DNA of 50,769 nucleotides from Methylococcales bacterium (GTDB lineage: Bacteria; Pseudomonadota; Gammaproteobacteria; Methylococcales; Methylomonadaceae). Each line of letters starts with the position of its first letter. The first letter of the stretch is position 1. The stretch covers positions 1 through 50,769 of the forward strand of contig JAQURG010000023.1 of assembly GCA_028715725.1 (NCBI GenBank), written 5' to 3'. Position numbers and translations under genes: made by a program. A model generated the notes under the pieces. The model worked only from the letters and a program-made list of their open reading frames with translations, was not told the origin of the DNA and ran no database searches. Of this stretch, positions 38,070 through 47,029 are shown in pieces.

Positions 38070-38648
38070 TCATTTTCGTTTCTGGCCGATAAACTGAGCC
38101 TCATCCCTTAAACCTTGCGATAGTTCGCCGATCAAGGCATTTTCTCTATAGTAAACTACTCTCAATGGCGAAAACATTTTCAACAGCTCATTTTCAGCCA
38201 GCAGATAATCCGGATTATGGGGAGGCTTAAGGCTTGTTTTTTCTCGCGTAAAAGTCTGATAAAAAAGCAATCCATCCGGTTTAAGTGCCCCTATTATCGC
38301 ATCACTTAGAGAACGGTCAAGAAATCGACTCACAATGATGACGTCATAGCTGCATTCGTTAAAACTATAAGGAGTGATTTTCTGCTGGCAAGCGTTAATC
38401 TTCAATCCTTCCTGGACCGCATAAGCCTTTAATTTATTAATAGCAACGGAAGAAATATCCCACGCGGTTACCAGCAGGCCCCGTTCAGCCAGAAAAACTG
38501 CATTACTTCCCAGGCCGCAAGCCACATCCAGCACAGTTCCTTGCTGCGGCAATAAAAAGTCATTTTCAGACAGAACCTGTGCAGCTAAATATAACTCTTG
38601 ACTTAACTCGCTATAAATCCGGTCCCATTTTTCAATCAAGGCATTCAT
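38070..38648 (-). CDS. Class I SAM-dependent methyltransferase (TehB-like)
   Basis: 192 residues with the SAM motif VLDVACGLGSNAVFLAERG (residues 39-57) and motif II acidic AWDIS. The later YDVIIVSRFLDRSL is the post-strand-4 block. The overall layout is like TehB/UbiE-type small-molecule methyltransferases. The substrate is unknown. Its ATG shares one base with the LysR stop (TAATG), implying coupling. Confidence 0.85.
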   Translation of the reverse strand: MNALIEKWDRIYSELSQELYLAAQVLSENDFLLPQQGTVLDVACGLGSNAVFLAERGLLVTAWDISSVAINKLKAYAVQEGLKINACQQKITPYSFNECSYDVIIVSRFLDRSLSDAIIGALKPDGLLFYQTFTREKTSLKPPHNPDYLLAENELLKMFSPLRVVYYRENALIGELSQGLRDEAQFIGQKRK

Positions 38649-39556
38649 TATTCTGTTCCAGGCATGCTCACGCGATGCTCCAGCCAGGTCTGTAAAAAGT
38701 CCATGAACCTTCTGACCTTGGTTGATAAATATTTTCTATGCGGATAAACCGCATGGATATCCAGAGGGGGTAAAGGATAATCTCCGAGTACAATCTTTAG
38801 CGTTCCATTTTCGATATCCTTGCCCACCACATAAGTCGGCAACATAACCAATCCCAAGCCATTAATGGCGGCTATACGTATCGGGTGTGCAGCATTTGCC
38901 TGCATTCGCCCGGAAACAGTGACTACCTTATACCCGGCCTCAGTTTTAAACTTCCATTTATTTCGCGGCGCTATTGCCCAATTAACTAAACAGCTGTGAT
39001 CGGCCAGGTCTTCCGGTGTCTCTGGAGTTCCATATTGCGTTAAATATTCTGGAGAACCGCAAACAACCAGCGATGAACTGGCTAATTTTCGTGCAACCAT
39101 ACTGGTATCGTCCAAAGCTCCCAAAAAGATAGCGACATCGATGCCCTCATCAATCAAATCCCCCGGACTTCCCTGTAAAACCATATCAATCGTTAAATCG
39201 GGGTATATTTTTAAAAACTCCGCCACAGCACGCGCGATATGGGTAGCACCAATAACCGGCGGAGCGCTGATTTTTAAAACTCCCCGAGGTTCGGTCTGCA
39301 AATGCGTGACTGCGGACTCCATTTCTTCAACATCAAGAAGGACTTGCTGACAACGTTCAAGGTAAGATACACCTACATCGGTTAAGCTTAAACTGCGTGT
39401 AGTACGATTGATTAGTCGCGTCCCCAGACTGCCTTCAAGCTGCATTATATGCTTGGTTGCCATTGCTCTGGAAATCCCCAGCTCACGAGCGCCGCCAGCG
39501 AAACTTCCGGCTTTGGCGACGCGAACGAAGACAGTCATACTCGTTAATTTATCCAC
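38648..39556 (-). CDS. LysR-family transcriptional regulator
   Basis: 302 residues. The N-terminal winged HTH (MTVFVRVAKAGSFAGGARELGISRAMATKHIMQLEGSLGTRL, given here only to position) spans residues 1-60, and the periplasmic-binding-like effector domain covers 90-295. It resembles the CrgA/AaeR subgroup. It is translationally coupled to the methyltransferase gene, so it may control the methyltransferase-rhodanese pair. Effector unknown. Confidence 0.93.
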   Translation of the reverse strand: MDKLTSMTVFVRVAKAGSFAGGARELGISRAMATKHIMQLEGSLGTRLINRTTRSLSLTDVGVSYLERCQQVLLDVEEMESAVTHLQTEPRGVLKISAPPVIGATHIARAVAEFLKIYPDLTIDMVLQGSPGDLIDEGIDVAIFLGALDDTSMVARKLASSSLVVCGSPEYLTQYGTPETPEDLADHSCLVNWAIAPRNKWKFKTEAGYKVVTVSGRMQANAAHPIRIAAINGLGLVMLPTYVVGKDIENGTLKIVLGDYPLPPLDIHAVYPHRKYLSTKVRRFMDFLQTWLEHRVSMPGTE

Positions 39557-39648
39557 TTATTCCTCTTAAAAATTTCATACAAGATAAAAGCTCAGGCACA
39601 ATTCGTCTCTTTTCTCTCTCCTATTCGCCCTCATACCTAACAAAAGTC

Positions 39649-39676
39649 TTGACAAGCCAATAGTTTCTAATAAAGA
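39649..39676 (+). promoter_or_regulatory. Candidate promoter for small membrane ORF / RNA
   Basis: TTGACA at 39649-39654, a 16-base spacer and TAAAGA at 39671-39676. A perfect -35 with a weak -10. It points toward the 50-codon ORF and the CCUCC-rich region. Confidence 0.35.
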
Positions 39677-39801
39677 AACAATTAATTTATTGTTTAGTAT
39701 ATTGTATCCTGTAAATATCTACATATACTAAGAGACATGCAATAACGCAACAAACTTTGTAAAACAGCAACAAAGAATTTAACATTTTCAGGGTCTAATC
39801 A

Positions 39802-39954
39802 ATGAACAACTTTAACAAAGACATAATAATTGCCTTTCTGTTTATCGCTGGGATCTCAAGCTTTATTTCCGGACAATTTATTATTTCCACCGTATTATTT
39901 GCCAGTGCTGCTATTTATAGCAACATTGTAATGAGAGCAAAACTGAACAGCTAA
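39802..39954 (+). CDS. Small hydrophobic protein, 50 residues
   Basis: A short ORF missed by long-ORF criteria. After MNNFNKD comes a hydrophobic stretch (IIIAFLFIAGISSFISG, then FIISTVLFASAAIYSNIV) that could form two short membrane helices, ending in a basic tail RAKLNS. An AGGG lies about nine bases upstream. Its stop is 17 bases before the first CCTCC motif. Size and composition fit a small membrane protein, but no family is recognised and it may not be translated. Confidence 0.45.
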   Translation: MNNFNKDIIIAFLFIAGISSFISGQFIISTVLFASAAIYSNIVMRAKLNS

Positions 39955-39971
39955 AAGCTAAAAAGTTAACT

Positions 39972-40064
39972 ACCTCCTGGTGTTATACCTCCAAGCAGAA
40001 CCTCCTCATAATGATCTGCTTGCTTTTACCTCCTTATGCAGCAACGCATCAGGAGGTTTTTTTT
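39972..40064 (+). ncRNA. Possible small RNA with four anti-Shine-Dalgarno motifs
   Basis: ACCTCC occurs at 39972, 39987, 40000 and 40028, within 60 bases, and the last copy reads ACCTCCTTA, identical to the 3' end of 16S rRNA. The stretch ends in a strong plus-strand terminator. Repeated CCUCC motifs in loops are how several known bacterial small RNAs mask ribosome sites. It could be a free sRNA or the 3' UTR of the 50-codon ORF. Not proven; based on motif and terminator only. Confidence 0.35.
40028..40064 (+). terminator. Rho-independent terminator
   Basis: ACCTCCT at 40028-40034 pairs with AGGAGGT at 40051-40057; inside, ATGC pairs with GCAT. Eight T residues follow at 40057-40064. It ends plus-strand transcription before the convergent polysaccharide cluster. 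Confidence 0.8.
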
Positions 40065-40112
40065 GCCTGTTAATTTCAGAAGCCCGATGCAAGATGTTCA
40101 ATTTATAGCCGC

Positions 40113-42080
40113 TCACTTCCAGGTAGGGATACGACTCGCGCCTCTACAATTCCATAACAGATCGCCAATTTCACACTGCGGCATAAAACCGGAAACAGCG
40201 CGCTTCAAAACGCTTCTAACTTGCTCGAAATCATCATCTCTGGTTGCCTGTTCCAATATCACCAGCATTTTTTCCAGCTCAATCCAGGGAATAACTTGCT
40301 CCTCTGCACGCATAATTCTAGCATGGCTGGTTTCTGAAACATTATCGCCAATCAAGAGCTCTTCATAAAGCTTCTCTCCAGGTCTTAATCCGGTAAAACT
40401 AATACCTATCTCACCTGCTGGATGATCTTCATCCTTTACTTCCAGTCCACTCAAATGGATCATCCTCTTCGCCAAATCCAGAATTCGAATAGGTTCGCCC
40501 ATGTCCAGCACGAAAACGTCGCCGCCGTGGCCAAGCGCACCGGCCTGAATGACTAACTGCGACGCTTCCGGTATCGTCATAAAGTACCGAATAATTCTTG
40601 CATCGGTCACCGTTACCGGACCGCCTCTGGCTATCTGCTCCCTGAACAACGGCACTACCGAGCCTGATGAATCTAAGACATTACCAAACCGCACCATGGT
40701 AAAACGTGTCTGATGCTTGTGACCTGCCTCCAAACTAAGCGCTTGCAAAATCAGTTCTGCAAAACGCTTGGTCGCGCCCATTGTATTGGTGGGTCTTACC
40801 GCCTTATCGGTTGAAATTAATACAAATAGTTCAACTTCGGCTTTTATGGCCGCCTGTGCCGCATGCAAAGTTCCAAAAACATTGTTCCATATAGCTTCAC
40901 CCGGGTTTTTTTCTACCATCGGCACATGTTTGTAGGCTGCGGTATGATAAATTGTTTGTACCTTAAAAGTTCTGGATACTTTTTCAATGCGGTCAGCGTT
41001 GGTGACAGAGCCCAATACGGCAATAATTTCTATTTCTCCGGATTTTTTTGTCTTGGTTAAGAGATGATTTAATTCTTTCTCTATGGCATACAGAGCAAAT
41101 TCGCTTAACTCAAAAAGAATCAGCGAAACTGGCTGTAACTGGATGATCTGCCGGCATAACTCAGAGCCTATAGAGCCTCCGGCTCCAGTCACCATAACTA
41201 CTTTGCCGCTGATTGTCGCCCGAAGCAAGGTTTGGTCGGGCGCTACCGGGTCGCGGCCCAGCAAATCGGCAATATCAACTTCCTGAAGCGCATCTATGGT
41301 GACTTTGCCCTGGGCAATATCAGACAACCCCGGCATCGACATCACATGGATGGCGTAAGGTTCTAATAACCGGATGAGCTCGCTGATACGGGCCCGTTTA
41401 GCCGAGGGAATAGCCAGTAAAACATCTGAAACCTGATGCCGTTCTATTAAATAACTCAAGGAAGTCAGCGGATAAATCCGCAATCCGTTGACCTTTCTTT
41501 TATGCAGTAATTTATCATCATCGATAAAAGCGACCGGCCTGAACTCCCGCCCATGCGCTAGCGCAGAAGCCAACTGCACACCGGCGCTACCTGCGCCATA
41601 AATCACCACATTTTTTTTTCGGAAATCTGCAGTGTTTCTATTACCTCCCACACGATAATAAGCCTCTCCCAGCCACCAACGTGCGAAAAAACGGCTACTC
41701 CCAACCAGCAGCATCACAATTAGCCAGTTCAAGGGAGAGACTGTCCGGGGAATAATTTTAATACCTGACTGATACAGGACAAACGCAAAAATCAGCGCAT
41801 ACAGCGTAGTTGCCTGAATAATTGTCCATAACGCTCTAATCTCGATATAACGAATAATTGCACGGTACAATCCCAATCGAATAAAAATAGGCACGGCGAT
41901 AAAAGGTGCTGCCGCAAATAAATACCACTCGTCACCTTTAGGAACATACAGTTCACCCCAGCGCAAAGAGAAAGCCGCCCAAAGTGAAAGTATGGTAAAA
42001 ACTACATCAGCACTGATGAGAATTAATGCCTTCTTTCGCCGCGAAAGTTCTATAAACCAGGTCCGTGCTTGAGCTTGCAT
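40113..42080 (-). CDS. WbpM/CapD-type nucleotide-sugar 4,6-dehydratase
   Basis: 655 residues with an N-terminal membrane domain of about four spans, then a CoA-binding-like Rossmann region (VVIYGAGSAGVQLASAL) and the C-terminal SDR dehydratase (VMVTGAGGSIGSELC). The active site is TMGATKR, replacing YxxxK as in the WbpM/FlaA1 long class, and STDKAVRP lies before it. It makes UDP-4-keto-6-deoxy-GlcNAc or a related sugar for surface polysaccharide. The frame opens at 42209, but the ATG at 42080 overlaps the previous stop (TAATG), so it is chosen. Confidence 0.93.
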   Translation of the reverse strand: MQAQARTWFIELSRRKKALILISADVVFTILSLWAAFSLRWGELYVPKGDEWYLFAAAPFIAVPIFIRLGLYRAIIRYIEIRALWTIIQATTLYALIFAFVLYQSGIKIIPRTVSPLNWLIVMLLVGSSRFFARWWLGEAYYRVGGNRNTADFRKKNVVIYGAGSAGVQLASALAHGREFRPVAFIDDDKLLHKRKVNGLRIYPLTSLSYLIERHQVSDVLLAIPSAKRARISELIRLLEPYAIHVMSMPGLSDIAQGKVTIDALQEVDIADLLGRDPVAPDQTLLRATISGKVVMVTGAGGSIGSELCRQIIQLQPVSLILFELSEFALYAIEKELNHLLTKTKKSGEIEIIAVLGSVTNADRIEKVSRTFKVQTIYHTAAYKHVPMVEKNPGEAIWNNVFGTLHAAQAAIKAEVELFVLISTDKAVRPTNTMGATKRFAELILQALSLEAGHKHQTRFTMVRFGNVLDSSGSVVPLFREQIARGGPVTVTDARIIRYFMTIPEASQLVIQAGALGHGGDVFVLDMGEPIRILDLAKRMIHLSGLEVKDEDHPAGEIGISFTGLRPGEKLYEELLIGDNVSETSHARIMRAEEQVIPWIELEKMLVILEQATRDDDFEQVRSVLKRAVSGFMPQCEIGDLLWNCRGASRIPTWK

Positions 42081-43102
42081 TATTCCAATTCCTTCGCACC
42101 CGACCTGAAATAAATAGCCAGCAATACCAATGGCAAATAAGCCAGCGCCATTCCTAACAGACCATTCAGGTCCGCCAATCCTACACACAGTGCTAAAGGT
42201 ATTAGCCAAAACACATTGATAGCCGTAATTATCAAGGTTACGGCCCTATGTGAGCCATAATAGCGTGCCGCATATTGATAAGCATGACTGCGATGGGCCT
42301 CGTAAACTTTTTCGCCCCGCAAAAACCGGCGCAATAATGTCCAGGTCGCATCCACAATAAACACGGCCAGCAAAATTAACCAGCTCCAGAAAAATTTTGG
42401 CTCCATCCAGGCTGCCTGAAGGGAAAATAGCCCTAATACGATGCCTAGAAAACCACTACCGGTATCGCCCATAAAAATCCTGGCAGGCGGGAAATTCCAG
42501 ATCAGGAAACCGGCAACCGCCATAGCCAGCAATACCGGAGCATACCATTCCCCAATGGATTGGGATTTAACCAGATACAAGAGAGCTCCGCCCAGACAAA
42601 CTGTAATCGCTTCCAGACTGGCCAAACCATCAATTCCATCCATAAAATTATAGAGATTCAATAACCAGACCAGATAGAACATACCGAAAATTTGCCTGAA
42701 CCAACCCGGATCAAAGGAATATCCAAATAACTCTAACGGGGGCATTCCTCCCAGCCAGTAAATCCCCCATGCTGCCCCGATGGAATGAGCCAGCAGACGC
42801 CATCTCGCCGGAATATGACCCTGGTCATCCAGAAACCCGATCAAAGCTACCCATGCTCCGGCTCCGAATAGAGCCCACATTGCCTCTGTAGCCAATAATC
42901 CGGATACGGTGAGAACAGGAAGCCCTGCCAGAAAAACAATGACAATCGCCAAACCTCCGCCACGCGGCGTGGGCAGTTTATGAGAACTGCGTGCATTAGG
43001 AATATCTACCCACCTGGCAGCCAACGCATAACGGCGCAATAACCCTGTCAGTAAAGATGTGGTCATTAAGACTAACAGGAAAATACAGCTTAACTTCAGC
43101 AC
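42080..43102 (-). CDS. Polyprenyl-phosphate sugar-1-phosphate transferase (WecA/WbpL-like)
   Basis: Initiates O-unit assembly by moving a sugar phosphate from a UDP sugar to undecaprenyl phosphate. The 340 residues form about ten membrane spans. The cytoplasmic motifs are FLDDQGHIP, LYNFMDGIDGLAS and FMGDTGSGFLG, and a late basic loop is EAHRSHAYQ with the family's His. It overlaps the epimerase by seven bases and the dehydratase by one. Together with WbpM-like and the epimerase, it mirrors the Pseudomonas wbpV-wbpL-wbpM order. Confidence 0.93.
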   Translation of the reverse strand: MLKLSCIFLLVLMTTSLLTGLLRRYALAARWVDIPNARSSHKLPTPRGGGLAIVIVFLAGLPVLTVSGLLATEAMWALFGAGAWVALIGFLDDQGHIPARWRLLAHSIGAAWGIYWLGGMPPLELFGYSFDPGWFRQIFGMFYLVWLLNLYNFMDGIDGLASLEAITVCLGGALLYLVKSQSIGEWYAPVLLAMAVAGFLIWNFPPARIFMGDTGSGFLGIVLGLFSLQAAWMEPKFFWSWLILLAVFIVDATWTLLRRFLRGEKVYEAHRSHAYQYAARYYGSHRAVTLIITAINVFWLIPLALCVGLADLNGLLGMALAYLPLVLLAIYFRSGAKELE

Positions 43103-44061
43103 TTGCGGGTCGTCATAAAGTGTTGCGCAGTTTTGTTTAAAGCATCGTCCATGCTTACGGGCGGCACCCAGCCTAACAAATTAGGCGCCTTGGAAATATC
43201 AGCTTGCAGCGACCCACACAATCTTTGTGCGATTGCCTGTTTTCCCAAAAGACTCGCTCCAAACATTAACACTCGCGCCGGCACAGGCATCAGCCATGTC
43301 TTTTTGCCCAGGGCTTTCGCCATACGCTGCAATAATTGAGTCGTAGATAAATCTTCTCCATCACTCACTAAAAAAGTCTGATTAGCTGCTGCCGGATGAT
43401 GAATGCAAGTGATGATTAAATCAATCAGATTATCCAGGGCAACCAGACTGCGCTGATTATGAAGCGCACCCAGAGGTAAAGGGACAGATTTATCCAGCCA
43501 ACGCATCATGCTCTGGAAATTAGCCTTCACTCCCGGCCCATAAACCAGAGGCGGGCGAATAATCACCACTTCCATAGCTGTATCACAGGCTAACTGGCGC
43601 AAAACATCTTCTGCTTCACGTTTGGATATGCCATAAGGATCAACCGGAGCCGGCTGATCCGTTTCGGTATAAGCCTGCCCCAAACGCGTAGCTTCACCGT
43701 TTACCTTGAGCGAACTGATAAAAATAAATCGCCGTACGCCTGCCTGTTCCGCCTGGCGGGCAAGATTTGAGGTGCCTTCGACATTGACTCTGCGATACTC
43801 TTCCAAGGCATTTCTATCAGAATCGTTCATAATATGTACACGGGCCGCCAGGTGAATGACGACATCAACGCTCTCCAGCGCTTTTTGCCAATCTGTCGTT
43901 GAATCAATACCCTTAATAACAAACTGGCTAATAGCCTCTGGAAGATCAATCGATGCCAATGACCGAACCGCTCCATTGACATTGACCCCCCTGGCAACCA
44001 GTTCAGCCCCAAGCGCTCTCCCCACAAAACCATTAATGCCGGTAATTAATACCTTAGCCAT
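43096..44061 (-). CDS. NAD-dependent sugar epimerase/dehydratase (WbpV-like)
   Basis: Extended SDR of 321 residues. NAD motif GINGFVGRALG, catalytic Ser/Tyr/Lys in FISSLKVNGE and DPYGISKREAE, and the substrate-loop VIIRPPLVYGPGVKANF are all present. The WbpV group reduces the 4-keto sugar to make UDP-D-FucNAc. The neighbouring WecA-like and WbpM-like genes support that role. 206 bases without a gene separate it from the GT4 gene. Confidence 0.88.
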   Translation of the reverse strand: MAKVLITGINGFVGRALGAELVARGVNVNGAVRSLASIDLPEAISQFVIKGIDSTTDWQKALESVDVVIHLAARVHIMNDSDRNALEEYRRVNVEGTSNLARQAEQAGVRRFIFISSLKVNGEATRLGQAYTETDQPAPVDPYGISKREAEDVLRQLACDTAMEVVIIRPPLVYGPGVKANFQSMMRWLDKSVPLPLGALHNQRSLVALDNLIDLIITCIHHPAAANQTFLVSDGEDLSTTQLLQRMAKALGKKTWLMPVPARVLMFGASLLGKQAIAQRLCGSLQADISKAPNLLGWVPPVSMDDALNKTAQHFMTTRKC

Positions 44062-44266
44062 TACTAAAGCTCTTTTTTCCGAATGTTAATTTTTGCATCA
44101 ATACTAAAGACTCTTCGAGTACTTCGACAATGAATAGGCGATCGGTCAGTAAACACTCAAGCCATAGCAGCTGCTTTATAAAATAACTAATATTTAACGC
44201 CTTCATGATAAATGAAATTTATGATTTTTTATTTGCTACGGCTTTACTTAAATTATGGGATTTTAC

Positions 44267-45403
44267 CTAATTCGCAATTTCACGAAAAAGCCCAGCGTAC
44301 GCTTGGCCTAGCGCCACCCCTGAGAACAGTTTTTCGTAGCGGAGGCGTGCAGCGGCCCCCATGTGAGCAGCGAGCCTTTCATCCAGCAGAAGGGTATTCA
44401 TAGCTAAAGCTAAATCTTTCGGAGATTCGGGCTCAACGACAAAGCCGGTTTCTTCGTGCTTATTAATATATGAAGTCCCGGTTCCGATTTCACAAGAAAT
44501 CAATGGCCGAGCAAATAAGGCCGCTTCCACCAATACCATACCAAATGCTTCGGATCGCAAATGCGAAGGCAATACCAAAGCCCGACAACGCTTTAATAAC
44601 GCAACCTTTTCTTCATCAGTTACCTGCCCGGCAAATACCACATTATCTGCACCCATTTCCGTCCCTAAAGCTTGCAGTCTCGCACCTTCCGGCCCGGAAC
44701 CGGCAATGACTACTTTAGCACCCAAGCCCTTCGCAGCCTGTACTAAAAAATGTATGCCTTTGTAATAGCGCAATACTCCGACAAATAAAAAATACGGCTC
44801 GTCTACCTCTATTCCTATACGATCAAATATCGCCTCATCGCCTACCCTTGGATACGAACTCTCCTCAATTCCCAGCGGAATTAAACGGACCTTATCACGA
44901 ATATCAGGATGAGACAGTATCGGACTGGTTCGTGCATAGGCCGGCGAATTGGCTACAATAACACGCATCTTCCGCAAGGTGTGCCACATCATGGGTGCAT
45001 AGGCCGCTCCCAGCCAACGCTGGCGCACTACATCTGAAACGTATGTCAGTACCGCCGGTGTATCCGGACGGGTAACCGTGTCCAATACATCAGAGAATGG
45101 CCATGGAAAAAGGTAGTGCAATACGTCGACTTCTCGAGCCAAATCGGCAAAGGCTTTGAATGCCGCAACGCCGCCGATATCACACGAAGCCGGAGCGATC
45201 CAGGAACGGCTGCGCACAATCCGCGCTTCAGGCCGCAGTAAAATATTCGGATCAGGTTGCGGAGACAGAGTGAAGATTGTGTTAGCGACACCCTGCATGC
45301 CTGTTGCAAGCGCGATCTGACGAATTGCCTCCTGTAAACCTCCGGGAGGATCCGGGAAGTAAGTTCGATAGATATGCATTACCGAAAGATTCAATTTAAC
45401 CAT
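44267..45403 (-). CDS. Glycosyltransferase family 4
   Basis: GT-B glycosyltransferase of about 378 residues. The N-terminal HIYRTYFPDPPGGLQEAIRQ and the C-terminal donor-binding motif RSEAFGMVLVEAALFARPLI (Glu-x7-Glu type) are typical. Start uncertain: frame opens at 45415, ATGs at 45403 and 45379. 45403 gives an eight-base overlap with the flippase gene, while 45379 fits the family N terminus. It probably adds one sugar to the lipid-linked repeat unit; sugar unknown. Confidence 0.88.
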   Translation of the reverse strand: MVKLNLSVMHIYRTYFPDPPGGLQEAIRQIALATGMQGVANTIFTLSPQPDPNILLRPEARIVRSRSWIAPASCDIGGVAAFKAFADLAREVDVLHYLFPWPFSDVLDTVTRPDTPAVLTYVSDVVRQRWLGAAYAPMMWHTLRKMRVIVANSPAYARTSPILSHPDIRDKVRLIPLGIEESSYPRVGDEAIFDRIGIEVDEPYFLFVGVLRYYKGIHFLVQAAKGLGAKVVIAGSGPEGARLQALGTEMGADNVVFAGQVTDEEKVALLKRCRALVLPSHLRSEAFGMVLVEAALFARPLISCEIGTGTSYINKHEETGFVVEPESPKDLALAMNTLLLDERLAAHMGAAARLRYEKLFSGVALGQAYAGLFREIAN

Positions 45404-46622
45404 CCCTTTTAGCATCTAAAACCCGCCAGCAATGCAGACCCACTCCTACAGCGACACAAAGACCCAGTACGGCCTCAGTCAATACGGTCATCCACGCCGC
45501 CGCCATAGCTCCATAAATTGGAATAAACAATATATTTCCTGCCACATTGGTTAATGCAGTAATAGTGGCCGAAACCGCAAACCATCGTTCCAGGCCCAAT
45601 GCCAATGCGGCCTGATTGAGTATACCATTGGGCAAAATAAAAATCAGTGAACAGCCCAGAATTGCCAACAGTGTGCCGGTACCTTGATAGACTTGACCAT
45701 ACGCCAGGCTAACAATAGCATCACTGCCAAACCACAGCAACGAAGCAAGTATGCAGCCAACCAATGTAGCGTAGACCATAGGAGGCATCAGCATTTTCTT
45801 CACCATCCGTACCGGCATGTCGCTGCCCTGCCGAAAATGGCGAAATAGGATCAACCCTACTGGCGATGCCAGCAGAATTAAAGCCTCGATTAATCTATAG
45901 GCCACTCCGTAGTGGCCGAGTTCTGTTTTCGGCGCATTCAAAAACTCAAGCAACACCATATCTGACCTGAAATACACAGCTGTGGCTATATCCAGCCATA
46001 CCAGCGGCAGTACCGCCCGGTAAACAACAGATGGAACTGCAAATTGCGGCCGTACCCGTAAAAAAAACGCCACAAAAACGCCAAAAGCAGCAGTGCCTAC
46101 AAATTGGGCCATCAACACATGCCAAGGCATATTAGCCCCAAGAAATAACACGGCAGTCGCCATGCACACCGCCGAGAGAGTACGGTTACCTATTTGCCAG
46201 GAGGCGTCACGCACCAGGCGACCATCTCCGCGCAGAACTGCAAGCCCGTACTGATTCAATACCGCTGCTCCGAAACACCATACCGTTATAACCGAAGTTA
46301 TTATATTTTTTGGAAAAAGCACCGCAGCAAGGACAGAAAGAGCAAGAATGGTAATAATTGCATGCCCATAAGCCAGTCCAGGCAAGACCGGTCCTATTTG
46401 CGCAAGCGACGCGCTACCCCGCGCGCCTTCACGCTGAAGCAACTTGCTGAATCCGCCGTCTATCAAAATAGCTATCAAAGCTCCAAGCGAAAGAGCCACT
46501 GCATAAATACCAAACAAGTCAGGCCCCAAGGTTCGCGCAATCAGTATACTTAGGCTAAAAGAGGCAAGGCCTATATAGGCAATCGCCAGCCATTGAGCGC
46601 TTAAAAAGCGAAAAATCATCAA
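45396..46622 (-). CDS. Oligosaccharide flippase (Wzx-like)
   Basis: 408-residue polytopic protein of the MATE/PST flippase group, with about twelve hydrophobic spans, an early ARTLGPDLFGIYAVALSLG block and a mid-protein LEFLNAPKTELGHYGVAYRL segment. It moves undecaprenyl-linked repeat units across the inner membrane. First gene of the visible cluster and coupled to GT4. No Wzy polymerase or Wzz is seen in the window. Confidence 0.88.
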   Translation of the reverse strand: MMIFRFLSAQWLAIAYIGLASFSLSILIARTLGPDLFGIYAVALSLGALIAILIDGGFSKLLQREGARGSASLAQIGPVLPGLAYGHAIITILALSVLAAVLFPKNIITSVITVWCFGAAVLNQYGLAVLRGDGRLVRDASWQIGNRTLSAVCMATAVLFLGANMPWHVLMAQFVGTAAFGVFVAFFLRVRPQFAVPSVVYRAVLPLVWLDIATAVYFRSDMVLLEFLNAPKTELGHYGVAYRLIEALILLASPVGLILFRHFRQGSDMPVRMVKKMLMPPMVYATLVGCILASLLWFGSDAIVSLAYGQVYQGTGTLLAILGCSLIFILPNGILNQAALALGLERWFAVSATITALTNVAGNILFIPIYGAMAAAWMTVLTEAVLGLCVAVGVGLHCWRVLDAKRDG

Positions 46623-47029
46623 TAAACTGTTAAATAAAAAGAATCATCCAGAATTCCATTTTTACGAAGACGGTCAATGAGGAAAGTTAAAAGAAATAAA
46701 TCGGCCGCACACGAGTAAAGCTGCATTCATAATTAATTAGAGGGAACTTATGTAATATTATATCTTCACAAGGCCACCCATACCTACCCTTATAATCTTC
46801 GAATCAAGGACGCCATTATACACAAAAAAGTTGCTCGGACTCGTCAGAGACATTGCTCATATAAAGGCTTGCCGGCACCACCTGTCCTATATAATTTAAG
46901 AGTCTGCTATCGGTATTATTATATAGCTAGTTTTTTGCAAACATAAGTTTGCAGGCTATATTTGATTGAACGCGCTTTCAAAACCTTCCCCAAGCCATTT
47001 ATTTTTCCGTCGAAAATCCATTAAACAGT
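46623..47029. other. Divergent non-coding gap
   Basis: 407 bases without a supported gene, between the divergent flippase and hydrolase genes. A TATAAT at 46890-46895 with TTGCCG 15 bases upstream could be a weak plus-strand promoter for the hydrolase. No JUMPstart-like element was recognised ahead of the polysaccharide genes. Confidence 0.4.
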
